From Eopsaltria australis (Eukaryota > Chordata > Aves > Passeriformes > Petroicidae), in NCBI GenBank assembly GCA_034509425.1, contig JAVTVJ010000667.1, positions 998,001 to 1,062,000 of the forward strand: 64,000 bases of DNA, given 5' to 3'. This document shows, piece after piece, positions 1-11,836 of the stretch (the first letter of the stretch is position 1; the number at the start of each line of letters is the position of its first letter). The position numbers were made by a program, and so were the translations under genes. The notes below the pieces were generated by a model. It worked only from the letters and a program-made list of their open reading frames with translations. It was not told where the DNA came from and made no database searches.

Positions 1-462
1 TCCCAGCATGGCCATTTCTCACAGCACATGGGCAGGGAATGGCAGGATCACAGGTGGGAGTTTGGACTCAGGGAGCTGAGATGGGGTTACAGGGAGATGG
101 GGTAAGGGTGGAGAGGAGGGGTAGGAGGAATGGCTTCCCCATGCCTTTTGCTCGAGCTGTTCCACCTCACGTGGCAAAAAGAGAGGAAAAAAGAGTCCCT
201 TGAGCCATAGAACGCGTAAGAGAAAGAGCAGCTCCAGCATGAGTCATCTCTGCTGTGAGACAGGACAGTAGAGCTGAAGGTTCCCATGCCCTGAACACAG
301 AGGACAGTCTGGCATTGGCACTCCATGTCAGGGCAGCATCTCCCACAGGGTCAGAAACACACAGCCCTCAGGGACAGCCCAAGCCGAAGCACCACCTGAG
401 ACAAGTAAACATGATACATGGTTCTCAGCTGCTTGTCTTGTGTGACATTCAGCAGGATTCCT

Positions 463-552
463 TTCAAGTCTTGTGGAAGCTGTCCCTGCCTGTGGCAGAT
501 CACCTGGGAAACAAGATGATCTTTGAGGTCCCTTCTGGCCAAACCATTCTGT
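463..552 (+). repeat. CR1 LINE 3' end fragment
   Basis: The segment reads GTGGAAGCTGTCCCTGCC, then GATGATCTTTGAGGTCCCTT and ends AACCATTCTG, the standard CR1 3' terminal pattern in sense orientation. Confidence 0.55.
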
Positions 553-3500
553 AAAATCCCAGCTTAGTGGAGTCAAGTCAAATCTCCCTGCAGAGCCAGG
601 ACCCAACCTGTGCACAGAGAGCACAGCCAGTATGTGACTCTCCACTGGAGAGGACTCCTTGGATGTGTTACTGCTGAAATCCCAAGATGAATACAGGAAC
701 CTCTCACACTGATGCCACAATCCCACTGGGAAGACTAAACGCAAATCTACCCTTGGATCAGCCCATGTGCTTTATGCTGCTGGAGAGAGAGCAGCATGAG
801 AAGCTTCCACCTGCTCTGCCCTTTCCAGCCTTTCCCTGTGTGTCCCTGGAGATGTGACAGGGCACAGAAGCAGCACCAAGGGTGGCAGTGCTTGTGGGAC
901 CCACTAGATTCAGCTCAAACCTTTCTGCTTCCACCCCAGAACCTGCTGGTGGTCCTCCAGCCCCCCTAGGAGTGTGGGGAGGTTGATGCTGCCCTCCAGC
1001 CCTCCCAGCTGGTTTGGCAGATGCGTGAGCTGAAGGCATAAGCTGAACAAGTACAGCCTGTGCAGAGAGTTTCCCTCTGAGGGCTTTGGAGCCCTTTTTG
1101 GGGAAACACAGGTTCAGGCTGTCCTAGTGGGCAGTGCAGGGGTAACCCCAAGCCCAAGGGTTTCACTGGGTATGGGTACACTGCAGAAGACAGCATGGAG
1201 GCAGCCTGGGCAAAGCAGAGGGCAGTGCAAGCCCCACGTTCGTCTCAGTGCTACATCCATGCCCATCTACCTCCCAGGTTAGCTATTTATATTGACAGTG
1301 CACACAGCCTAGATCCTGTCTTCTCAAGAACTCTGTGTGGGTGATCCCCAAACAGACCTCAGATCCTCTGACACCAGTTGCAACATTCCTGCAGTGCACG
1401 TTGAGCTCTGCCTCAGCAGTGCTCAAAGCCTCAGCAGTTCAGGGACAAGAACAACAGATTTCTCCTCTCAAGATCCCCAGAAAGCTGCTCTGGTAGTGAA
1501 CTCACCTTTTCTGTCTACAGCAACTCCCAATGGAAGCTGTGTTGATTTTTTCCCTGGGAGATCAACACCTTCTGGAGGGCTGCATGCGCTGGAACAGGCG
1601 AGGTCTGCCCTGACTCACTCCGAGACCCGTTTGCCCCAGGGGCACCAGTTCCAGCCATAAATCCCAGCCTGAGCAGGGCCTGCCAGTACACTTGGCCCAG
1701 CCAAAATTCCTGAAGAAAAGCTAATACTAATAAATGAAGGTTTGCTGGAAGTGTTGGCACGAGCCAGCAGGATGTTGCTGAGGTTTGCACAGAAACCTAC
1801 CAACAGCGTTGTGGTTTCAGATGAAACTCAAGACTTGTGAGTCCTCCGGCCAAGTTTCGCCACCGGGTTTCAGTGTCACCCTCAGCAGCAGGAGCCAGCC
1901 ACCACTGCAGGACACTGGGAGATTGGGCTGGGAGCACAGCCAGATCCCCAGCACACCCAAGGCTGGAGCAGTGGGCTGGTTCAGGAGGCAGAGCAGAGCT
2001 GGTCTCCCCTATACCCACAATGACAGGGTTCTCTGGCAGCCTGCAGACCCTGGATTTCATCTCACTCCCCAAAATGTGGTAGGGAAGGCAGCCCAGCCCC
2101 CTCCAGCTCATACCAGGGACACAGCAGAGGCACATGTGAGTGTCACCTGGCTCACAAGCCACACAATGCAGCTGAGACCTGGGTGGGCAGCCCACACACC
2201 TCCACCAGCAGCCTGACTTGCTGCTGTGGTTACTGGAACCTCAGGCATCCTCCTTGCTGAGTGACCTCTCCCTCCCTGTCATCAGCACTGCCACTGGGAG
2301 CAGCAAGCCCAAAGCCTCCTCTAGCCTCTGCATCTCTCATCCTGCATCTCCAAAACTGCAGATTGTGGATTCAGGGCTGCTTGCTGCTGAGCAGGCTGTT
2401 TTCTCCAATTTCCACCACCAATAGATTTTTGCCCATGCAAAACAACAGACAAACCACCCCCTTTTTCCAAGGACAATAGGTTTGTGGGGGAAATCCCTCC
2501 AGTCAGGGCTCTTCTGTCCTCGCCACAGGAGGGATGGCAGCTTTGCAGCGTCCCATTTCCATGGAGTTGCCTAGCAGCAGGAGAGGTGCAGGAGAGGCCT
2601 TGAAGAAGTGTGTTACAGGCTGATAGTTTATCTTGGACCACTCCTGAGCACTGGCAATCCCACACCCCCTGGAAGAAAACCCTCTTGGCTGCTTTGAACA
2701 TTATTGTTTAAGCACAGCAGCAGGCACATGGAAATACTTTCATGCTCAGGAACATGTCTTGTTGGAAGAGGGGGAAAGAGTGGCTGGACTCATGTCCCTG
2801 CTTCCAGCACTGCTGGTGACTCGTCCTGTGACTTGGGTTCCTTTCCTCTACAAACCACATCGTGTCCAGCTGAGATGGGAAAATAAAGGCAGCCATGTCC
2901 CCACACTGCCAGACCATGGCTATAAGGCATTTTTAGAGCACTTGACACCTACAGGAGGTAAAGATTGCAGCCCTAAAAGGGAACTGACAGGTTTGCCCCC
3001 CAGCCTGGCTCTGCGGAGGTGAGGGAACAGCTGCTCCCCTTGGGAAGTGGTGTAAGCCCAACTGGGAGCACTGATCTGGAAAAGGACAATGCTTTTCCCC
3101 ATGGTGGCTGCATCAGTGACAGCCCCACCTTGGGATGGACAGCACATCACTCGGGTGAGCAAGGGGTGCCAGACACAATTTTGGATGATGCTTTGGTTGA
3201 TGGTTGAGATCCATGTCCATGGCATGGAAAAGAGCAGGAAGGAGCATGGAAATGGCAGGAAGGAACCCTGCCTGCCCACACAGCTACATATCAGCATGCC
3301 AGCCATCCTCCTGCCTTGCACAGCAGGGATAGGCTTCCCCTGTTTCCAGGGTCATTCCCAGACCTGTGGCTGTGATTCCCGCTCATTCCCTGCCCAGACC
3401 CCATGCTTCCCCCGAAACTCCCTCCCCGTGTGACGCCCTCCATGCCTCATCCTACCTGCCCCAACTGTCAGTGCTTCAGGGCAGGGAAAGTATCTCATTG

Positions 3501-4395
3501 CCTCTTTTCTTTCAATGGGCTGTGGCAAATTGCTGGTGCTAAACAAATTGCAGTTCCTGCCAAAAACCATCACTGTCGTGGGGCAGGAGCTGGGGGCGTT
3601 ACTCAGCCAGGGAATTGTATTTGCCTGTGTCAAAAAGGGCTGGGGGCAGCAGCTGCCTCACTCACTCTGCTACAGGCCAGTGGTGACATGGCACATGCCA
3701 CCAGTTCCCTAGCTACATATTTCAGGGAAAGGCATTCCCCAAGTCCTCACCACCCTCCCACAAGCACCCAAAAAAAGTGAAGGAAAGGCATACCTATATA
3801 GATATAAGGTATGGGGCAAGCATAAGACATGGCAATACCTCGTCCTATAACCATGCAAGGGAGGGACATGAAGGGAAGGGAAATGTCCTTGACATGGGCC
3901 TGCCTGGGGAAGAGGTCCTGGTGCTGTGGCAGCAGGAAGAATGTTAACCATCTGCAGCCCCAGGCTGCACTGGGAGGAAGCATGGGATTTGGTTGCCAAT
4001 TATTCCACCTGGCTGAGTCTTTAGCAAAGATAATCCCCACTGACAAGACCAAACAGCAAGGGCTGGCTCAGCCCTGCACTGCAGGACACCCCTTGCACCA
4101 TGCAGTCCTGCCCTGTGAGCCCTGATCTCACTGGATGGAGGAGAGACACCACCCATCCCCTCTGATTTTCCTTTGGTTTGGGGAACAGCCTTGTTTTGGG
4201 ACAGGGTCTGCTGATCCCTGATATCCTTGCAGAGCAATACATAGCCCCTCATCCCTTCCCTGTAACACTGCCAGGGTCTCCCATCATGCAGAAGGACATG
4301 GTTACCCCATGGCAGCATCTCCAGCCCACAGCCATGGTCTCATTCTGCATTAACACAAAGCAGGTCAGCATTCCACCAAACCAAACCTGGCTATC

Positions 4396-5563
4396 AGAAT
4401 CACAGAATAAGCTGGGTTGGAAGGGGCCTGCAAGGATCACAGAGTTCAGCTCCTGGCCCTGCACAGAACCACCCCAAGAGTCACCCCATGTGCCCAAGAA
4501 CAGTGTCCAAACACCTCTTGGAACTCTGCCGGGCTTGGTGCAGACCACGTTCCTGGAGAGCCTGTTCAGTGCCCAGTCACCCTCTGGGTGAAGAACCTTT
4601 TGTTGATATCCAATCTAAATCACCCTTGACACAACTTCAGGTCACTCCCTCAAGTCCTCTCACTGCCACTACAGAGCAGAGATCATAGCCTGCCCCTGCT
4701 CTTCCCCTTACATGGAAGTTGTAACTGCAGTGAGGTCTCCCCTCAGTCTCCTCCAGACTGAACAGACCAAGTGCCTTCAGCCCCTCCTCACACAGCTTCC
4801 CCTCAATGCCCTTCACTATCTTTGTGGCCCTGCTTTGGACACTCTCTACTCGTTTTATGTCCTTCTTGTGTTGTGGCACCCAAACCTGCCCCCAGCACTC
4901 GAGGTGAGGCCACCCCAGCCCAGAGCAGAGTGGGACAATCCCTCCCTTGCCTGGCTGGTGATGCTGTGCCTGATGCTCCCCAGGACAGGGACATCCCCCC
5001 TGGCTGCCAGGGCACTGCTGGCTCACATTCAATTTCTCATCAACCAGGACCCACAGATCCCTTTCCCTGGCACTGTTTTCTGCATTTCATTCCCCAGTCT
5101 GTCTGTACATCCAGGTTGTCCCATCCCAGGTGCAGAATCCAGCACTTTTCCCTTGTTGAACTCCATGTGGTTGGTGATTGCCCAGCTCTCTAATTTGTCG
5201 AGGTGTCTCTCAGGCCCTCCCTGCCTTAGAGGGAGTCAACAACTCCTCCCAGTTTTGGATTGTCTGTGAACTTGCTCCAGTTCTGCATCCAGGTAATTTA
5301 TGGAGATGTTGAAGAGCAGAAGGCCAAGGACAGAGCCCTAAGAAGCCCCACTAGTGACAAGTCCCCAGTCTGATGTCACCCCAGTCACTATAACTCTTTG
5401 TGGCTGACCTGCGAGCCAGTTCCCTGCACCATTCCATGATGTCTTCACCCAGCTGTGGGATTTTGTCCAGAAGGATACAGTAAGAGACAGTATTGAAAGA
5501 TTTACTGAAATCCAGGAAGATTATATCAATTGGCTTCCCCTGATTACTAGGCAGAGGAGAGCC
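4396..5563 (-). repeat. CR1 LINE, 5'-truncated, antisense
   Basis: This is the longest CR1 in the window (about 1.17 kb). It begins on the plus strand with AGAATCACAGAATAAGCTGG, the reverse complement of the CR1 3' end. At the far end the minus strand still encodes a reverse-transcriptase remnant (IIFLDFSKSFNTVS near 5,480-5,530). Stops and deletions show it is dead. Confidence 0.88.
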
Positions 5564-7863
5564 AGAAAATGACAAAATCCAGTGGGGCCACCACTGTAGT
5601 TTGTCTCCCAGACACCGTGATCCTCAGCGTTGTAGTATGCATGAAACAATGTGATGCAGCCAAAAGGAGAGGCTCAAGGCTAATAAATCAATACAGTACC
5701 AGGTTCCTGCCATGCCCTTTCCTGGCACCTCCCTTAGATTTCCCATGCATATCCAGGAGCAACATTAACAGGAACAGTCTGTCTGGCACCTTCAGCAGTG
5801 CGGGAGTCACCAGCACAAGGCACAAGTGTTTCTCTGCAGGCTCACTGCCAACACAAGCTCTCGGCGCCTTCGTTTGTGACAGCAAATGAAACCCTGGGGA
5901 ACAGATTCCCCCTTTCTCACTCTCTGGTGGGAAAAGGCAGAATTTGTTGAACCTCAGCAGGAAAGTGGAATAATGGGGACATCCTTGGTACACCCCCAGT
6001 TCATTCCTCTGCCAGAGCCCACCATGGCATCACCAGCTACCCAGCACCTCCCCACTGTGCTTTTGGCCAATGTTTATTTTTCTCCTGATGGCTGCTGAGC
6101 CTCTAGCACTTGAGTCTAGTGCAAAGGCTTCACAGCACCAGAGAATACATCTTTGTGACAGCTTGTATGGTCTGAGCAACTTGCAGTTTTGTGCTGCTCC
6201 CCCGCTACAGCAACCAGCATTTCTTCTCCCACTGCCCCTTCTGTCCCAAGCCCAGCCTCTTTCCAGACTGCATTTCTCCCATTTTGCAATCCCCTCACCC
6301 AATATCTTGATTTCCCCTTCCCTGTGGTGCACCCTGCACTTACTAAATGCCACCCTTACCCCTTCAGCTGCAGCACTCTGCCTTTCTGAGGAGACCACAA
6401 GCACTAAAAGCTGTCACCTGCCACAGTTGCTTTGCTTGGGAATCAGTACTTCCCAAAAGCTTCTGCCTTGGCTGGGAAAAATCACTTCAGGTCCAGAGCA
6501 TTTTCCTGATAACAGAAACCCCAGCAAACATGTGGTTCTCCAGCCTAGCAGAATGGCCATTGTGGGAACAGCAAACTAGGGGAGATTATTTCCTTTGTGT
6601 GCCAAAATAACCCCAATCACTCCTTCCCTAGCCAGATGTGGAAATTTAACGTAAGGGTTTTCAAAAATGACTGGTACTAGTGGGTGCCTGAGCAAGATGC
6701 TTCTTTAAAAGGCCTTTATTTCCAGGACACATGTGCTTCTTGCTTTCAGGCAGTCAGCCTCAAGTCAGACAGCCCCACAGAGACCCCAAACAGCCTCTGA
6801 AAAGATCTCAGCAGCCCCAAAAAAATTAACATCAAAGTCTGAACAATTCAGTAAGCACAAAAACCTCACATCACTCAACCTGCTGTGGTCATCCTATCAT
6901 CCCAGCTGTGTTTCATCAACCTGTTTCCCCTGCTCCCTTTCAAAAGTCTTCTTGTGGTCACTCAAAGCTGTCGAGGGCACTCAGCAAGCAGGAGTCTGGT
7001 GGCAGAAGAAAGGCTCCATCCACCTCCCCTTCTCCTGAGCCTCCCAACAGCTGCTGTCTGAGACATCCTTGCAAACCATGAGCTGATGCTTTAAGGAGAA
7101 AGCTGCCCAAAGGGTGGCTCAGCAGGACCCACCAGCATTTGGGAAGCCCTGCTAGAAACCTGAAAGCATTCGTAAAGCATGCACCACTGAGCCCTGTCTT
7201 GGCTGGCTCCATCCATACACTAAGTATCCCAATATCATCACTCCAGCCCAGTCTTGCATTTGAAGCCCCTCCCTGTTTGTACTCGCCCCCACACACAGAA
7301 GACCCCTTGTAATGAGCTTCTGAGGTGGCTTTGCAAAACCAACACATCAAAGCCCATCAACAGCCCATTGCTGTTGCCTCAGCTCTCCCTTTGTCCTCGT
7401 CCCACCTCTTGCAACATGACACGGGCTCCCTAGGGCAGCTCTGTGTTTGTGCAGCTCTTGTTTATGGCTGGGACCACAGCTAATCAAACAAGCGAGTTCC
7501 CACTCACTGCTCTGGAAGTGGAAGCCCTGCACGGTATTCAAACAAGCGTGCTCTGAATAATCCAGGCCCTACCCCACCTTTCACAATAGGAATTAGTCAC
7601 AGTGCTCCTACGGGAGCAGCAAATCAGCAAAAGGAGATACAGCTACAGCAGAGACCTCACTTGTCCTCTCTTGTGTACCTGAGACAACCCTTTCCTTTGG
7701 ATCCTGCCTTTCCAGACCCCTTAGAGGTGCAGGGACCCTCTGCTCCTGAGAAGTGCTTTGCATTTTGCTTTAGGTAAACTCTTGCTCAAGAAGTCAGAGC
7801 ACAGCAAGATCCAGGCCCTAAGAGCAACTACAGGATGCCCACAGGAGGCCTCCAAATTGATTA

Positions 7864-8286
7864 ATGGATGGAGCACCTCTCCTAAGAGGAAGGGCTAAGA
7901 GAATTGATTTGTTCATCCTGGAAAAAAGAAGGCTTCAGGGTGACCTAATTGTGGCCTTCCAGTACCTGAAAGGAGCCTACAACAAAGATGGAGAGGAACT
8001 TTTTACAAGACACATAGTGACAGGACAAGGGAAATGGCTTCAAACTGAAAGAGAATAGGTTTAGATTAGATATTAGGGAGAAATTCTTCCCAGTGAGGGT
8101 GTGAGGCACTGGAAAAGGTTGTCCAGAGAATCTGTAGATGCCCGATCCCAAGGCCAGGTTGGATGGAACTCTGAGCAACCTGGTCAGGTGAAAGATGTCT
8201 CTGTTCACACCAGATGGGTTGGAGTTAGATGATCTTTATGACCTCTTCCAACCCAGGTATTCTACTCAGATTCTATGGCTTTATGA
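7864..8286 (+). repeat. CR1 LINE 3' fragment, sense
   Basis: The segment contains GGCCTTCCAGTACCTGAAAG, then AGATATTAGGGAGAAATTCT and ends with ATTCTATGGCTTTATGAT. This is the CR1 3' region in sense direction. Confidence 0.85.
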
Positions 8287-10393
8287 TCCCCAGGTTCTGC
8301 TGAGAAATGGCAAAGTGACTTTGTGCATGTGCATTGCCCAGAAGGGTCTGAGTTTAGCAGATGATAAAACATGAGCTAGAAGGTTTGCAGCCATTGACCA
8401 TATGAATAAGGCCTTCAGAACGGTTCAAAAGGTGCCTTTAAAGTATTTGGATACTGGGAGATTTTAAGGCAATGTAGAGCTATCCTTCCCCTGAAAGCAG
8501 ACACAGGAGCCGGTGGATCAGCTACAGCTTTGGTAACAAGAGCACTGCAAGCACAGCTGGGATAATTTGTTATCTGGGTAACTTCTGCTGACACAGATGT
8601 ATCCCTTCACATGATGTAACCTGGGCGAGGAGTGGTCAATATGATGAGTCTCAGGTGCATTCATGACAAGGTCTTTGCTGAGGTACCCATGTTTGTCACC
8701 AAAACTGGGCTCACATCTGGCTGCTGAGCACAGTGGCACCACCTTGTGAAACACCAGCAGGTTAGGACTTGTACAAGGGTTTGCTTACAAGTTTCATTTA
8801 TCATCATTTTATTGGGACCAGCAGAAGATATGCCTGGATATTTCCTGTCCCTTTGCTGCACGCTGCAAATGGAGGGTGAAGGAGCAGTTTTATGCCTTTT
8901 TAAAGGCAAGAAGGAAAAAGTAGAAATACGATACCTGACAGTGTAAAAGAAGCAGGTAAAAGCAGAGCTGGGCTGGGAAGGACAGGAGGGCTGTCCCTAC
9001 AGCACATACCCTTCACAAACTCCACCGCAGGACAGGGCAGAGGGGATTACAGCACTGTTCAGCTGAAAATGCAGAGGCCATCTCCCCATAAATACTTCCA
9101 GGCAGGGAATAAGCCACTGAGGGGCCACATTCCATGACAGCCCCAGAGAAGAGGGAGCAGGACCTTCAAGCCCACCTGGTGAAGAAGGTGGCTGGAGGAG
9201 CTCTGCTGTGCTGGAAGCTAATGCAGGCTCTGGCACACGCCTGTGCCCTGGGGAAAAGTGGGTATGTGCAGTGGGGAGAATGTTCCAGCATCTGCAATGT
9301 ACAGCAGGGGGAAAAGCAAGGGCAGGACAGGGCATGGAGGGAACAGGCAGAGCTCTGGCACAAGCAACCACTGCACCACCTCCAGTAGTGTCCAACAGCT
9401 GTGTTGACATGATTCAAATGTCAAACTGCATGTTCAGAGTGAAGGCAAATAGACACAAAAAGCAGGAAAAATCCAACCACTGGGGAAAATTACAGCCATT
9501 GCTGAAGGCAGATTGGGCAATTCCAACTTCTAGAGGATGATAAAGCACAACAAAGAGAAGATTAAGAATTAATCCCCAATTAGCTGCTTCTGAAACCTGT
9601 TGAAATCACTGCCTGCATCTTCTGCTAATGGACCTGTCAGCAAGTTCCGAGGCTGCAGGGGGTCACAGCAGCAACAGAACATGTTGCTTTGTTCTCAGGT
9701 GAGAGGTCTGCTTTGCCCATTAAGAGCTTTTGATGTTTTCAGTTTAGGTGTACTCAGAAAGCTCTTTCAAGCAACAATCGGCAATGGGTTCCACCTGCAG
9801 CCTCTTCAGCCTCAGAGAAAAAATGATCCTTGTAATTTTAATACACCAGATTTATACCAAAACCAGGGGTGCTGCACACATGTTCCTACCCCATAGGACA
9901 CATGGTGCCTCCAACAGTGATCAACAGGCACTTAAGCAAACAGCACCAGCCCCGAGCCCCATCTCTGCCACAGTCCAGTTTCAAATGCTTCAGAGAAAAC
10001 ATCTAAAGAAAACATCTGAAAAAAGTTGTGAATTTGCTCAACAAAATCCTGGACTCACTGCCAACAGCAGGAAAGCAACACATTTAACATCCCATCTGAA
10101 ATGCTCCTAACCAAGCAACAGCTGCCTAGTTATCAGGATGCCTGAACATCCACTTGCCTTTCCAGCCTTGATCTAATTCTGGTTTCTGCAATATCTGCTG
10201 TCATGAAGTCTGTTTCTTTGCTCTGCATCTGATTCACCCGTGCTTTGCTCTTGGAGTAGATGTTCTGCCTCCACCAGAAGAAGGGATGAGACAGGTGCAT
10301 TTGCTCCATCTTATTTCCCTCTCTTCCCTCACCAGGAGTCTTCACAATCATTCCACATCACAGAAATAACTCCACATGCCTGCTCTGAGTAGG

Positions 10394-10812
10394 GTCACCT
10401 GAAGCAGAGTGCCCAGGACCATGTCCAGTTAGGTTTTGAGTAAGGAGACTCCACCATCTCTCTGAGCAAACTGTGCCAGTGTTTAACCACCCTCATGGTA
10501 ACGAAAAAGCATTTTAAGCAGAACTTTCTGCATTTCAATTTACCCCTCTCACCCTTGATTTGGCAGTACTCCATCTTCTTTACTCCCTCATCAGGTATTA
10601 AAGCACATTGGCAATAATCCCCTGAGCCTTCTGTTCTCCAGGCTGAACAAGCCCAGCCCTTGCACCCTCTCCCCCTCATGACAGAGGCTTCAATTCCTTT
10701 ATTGTCTTTGTTGCCCTTCACTGGACCTGCTCCAGTATATCCAAGTCTCCCTTTTACTAGGAAAACCAGCACTGAGCACAGCATGCCAAATACGCCTCAC
10801 TGGGGCTGAGAA
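10394..10812 (-). repeat. CR1 LINE fragment, antisense
   Basis: The segment reads CAGGCTGAACAAGCCCAGCC, then TTTGTTGCCCTTCACTGGAC and GAAAACCAGCACTGAGCACA. It is a diverged antisense CR1 with no clear 3' terminus. Confidence 0.75.
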
Positions 10813-11027
10813 GAAGGGAGTAACATGGTAATCTTTCTAATAACTGTTATATTGGTTTTGCTAACCCCTACAACTGCGGTATCTGCTATAAACTCCCTAC
10901 CACACCAGGAAACTGCCTTTCCATTGCACATGATGCCTGAAGGACTTTTCTGCTTTTCTCCTGAATACTTCTTACACTGTTCTCTATATTCACAAGTATT
11001 AGCATGCACACTTGTGATGCTTTAGGT

Positions 11028-11370
11028 GATAGTTTAGCCCGGTTTCATGGTGTTTATAGGGCCGGGAGACCAAACACCCCTGAAACCACGTAGAGTTAGC
11101 GACCAAACACTCTGTTTTTCATGAGCCCTCAAGGTCTCCTAGTAGGACAGATTTTGTAAACCAGAAGTGAGCCCAGCCCAGCCCCTCATTGAGCCCTCCT
11201 GGTAGATAAGCTAATGTGTAGAGTCTTTAATTGTACACTCGACTGGGGGGACGGGGCTTTTGCGACGCGTTCTACCTGGACGGCAGAAGCCATGGAATGG
11301 GATCCTATTAAAATACCGAGGGAAACAACCCCCAACCCTCTAACCATGTCTGAGCCTTTATTTCCTAAGA
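11028..11370. other. CpG-rich, repeat-like patch of unknown identity downstream of NOL6
   Basis: Within AT-rich flanks this patch has many CpG dinucleotides (for example GCGACGCGTTC at about 11,261-11,271 and ACTCGACTGGGGGGACGGGG just before it). It also holds a TATA-like GATAAGC and an ATTAAA. That composition resembles a young solo LTR, but I could not find matching target-site duplications or recognise the family. Confidence 0.35.
11357..11362 (-). promoter_or_regulatory. candidate NOL6 polyadenylation signal AATAAA
   Basis: This is the first canonical AATAAA on the minus strand after the NOL6 stop, implying a 3' UTR of about 350 nt. Variant hexamers (GATAAA near 11,469 and TATAAA near 11,480) are closer and could be used instead. 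It sits at the edge of a CpG-rich patch that may be a mobile element. Confidence 0.4.
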
Positions 11371-11686
11371 CCAGACACCTCAGCCATATTTTTCAAAATT
11401 TGACATTTTCATGTGAACATAGCTCCCAACTCCTACAATTAATAAGAAGCAGGAACACTTTCAAAAACTTTATCCCATCTTTATATTTTCTTCAAAACAA
11501 AAAGGCATTTGTATTCTTGAAAACAGTAACATTGCTTTTCTGAACCAGGTATATAAATAGAGTAAAACATACAGGTTTGGGATTTAGAAAGCTAAAAGGC
11601 TCTTCTAGGACTGATTTATAAAAAGGAACAGACCCAGAGTGAACAAACTGCTTCAGGACAAGCCACTCCAACACCTCTCAGTGGTT

Positions 11687-11836
11687 TTAGATTGTCCATT
11701 TATCTGTACGAGCTTCCACACTTTTGACCAGGCCTTCTCCCAAAATTTCGAAGTCCTCCAGAATTGCCTCCACATTGGGAACACAGACCAGCTCATTGTT
11801 CAGAGTTGTCACCTTCCTTCCTTTCATGCTGGAGAC
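11687..11836 (-). CDS. NOL6: NOL6 exon 26 (residues 1083-1131 and stop)
   Basis: The exon encodes the conserved tail with [20 protein letters not shown] and ends WTI-TAA, as in vertebrate NOL6. The stop is at 11,687-11,689, with the 3' UTR to its left. Confidence 0.98.
   Translation of the reverse strand, partial: VSSMKGRKVTTLNNELVCVPNVEAILEDFEILGEGLVKSVEARTDKWTI

Larger units (their letters stand above)
1..11027. other. non-coding region downstream of NOL6
   Basis: Apart from CR1 fragments near 0.5, 4.4-5.6, 7.9-8.3 and 10.4-10.8 kb, nothing recognisable was found. Open frames are short, on both strands and without family motifs. I looked for AQP3, the neighbour I expect here from mammals, and found no NPA-type exon. 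Confidence 0.6.

Noticed and set aside
5351..5575. Reverse-transcriptase-like peptide as a gene
   Set aside because: It is the RT remnant of a truncated CR1 on the minus strand, not a host gene.
1..11000. AQP3 expected next to NOL6
   Set aside because: I searched by eye for aquaporin NPA-type exons on both strands and found none. The gene may lie left of the window or on another scaffold.
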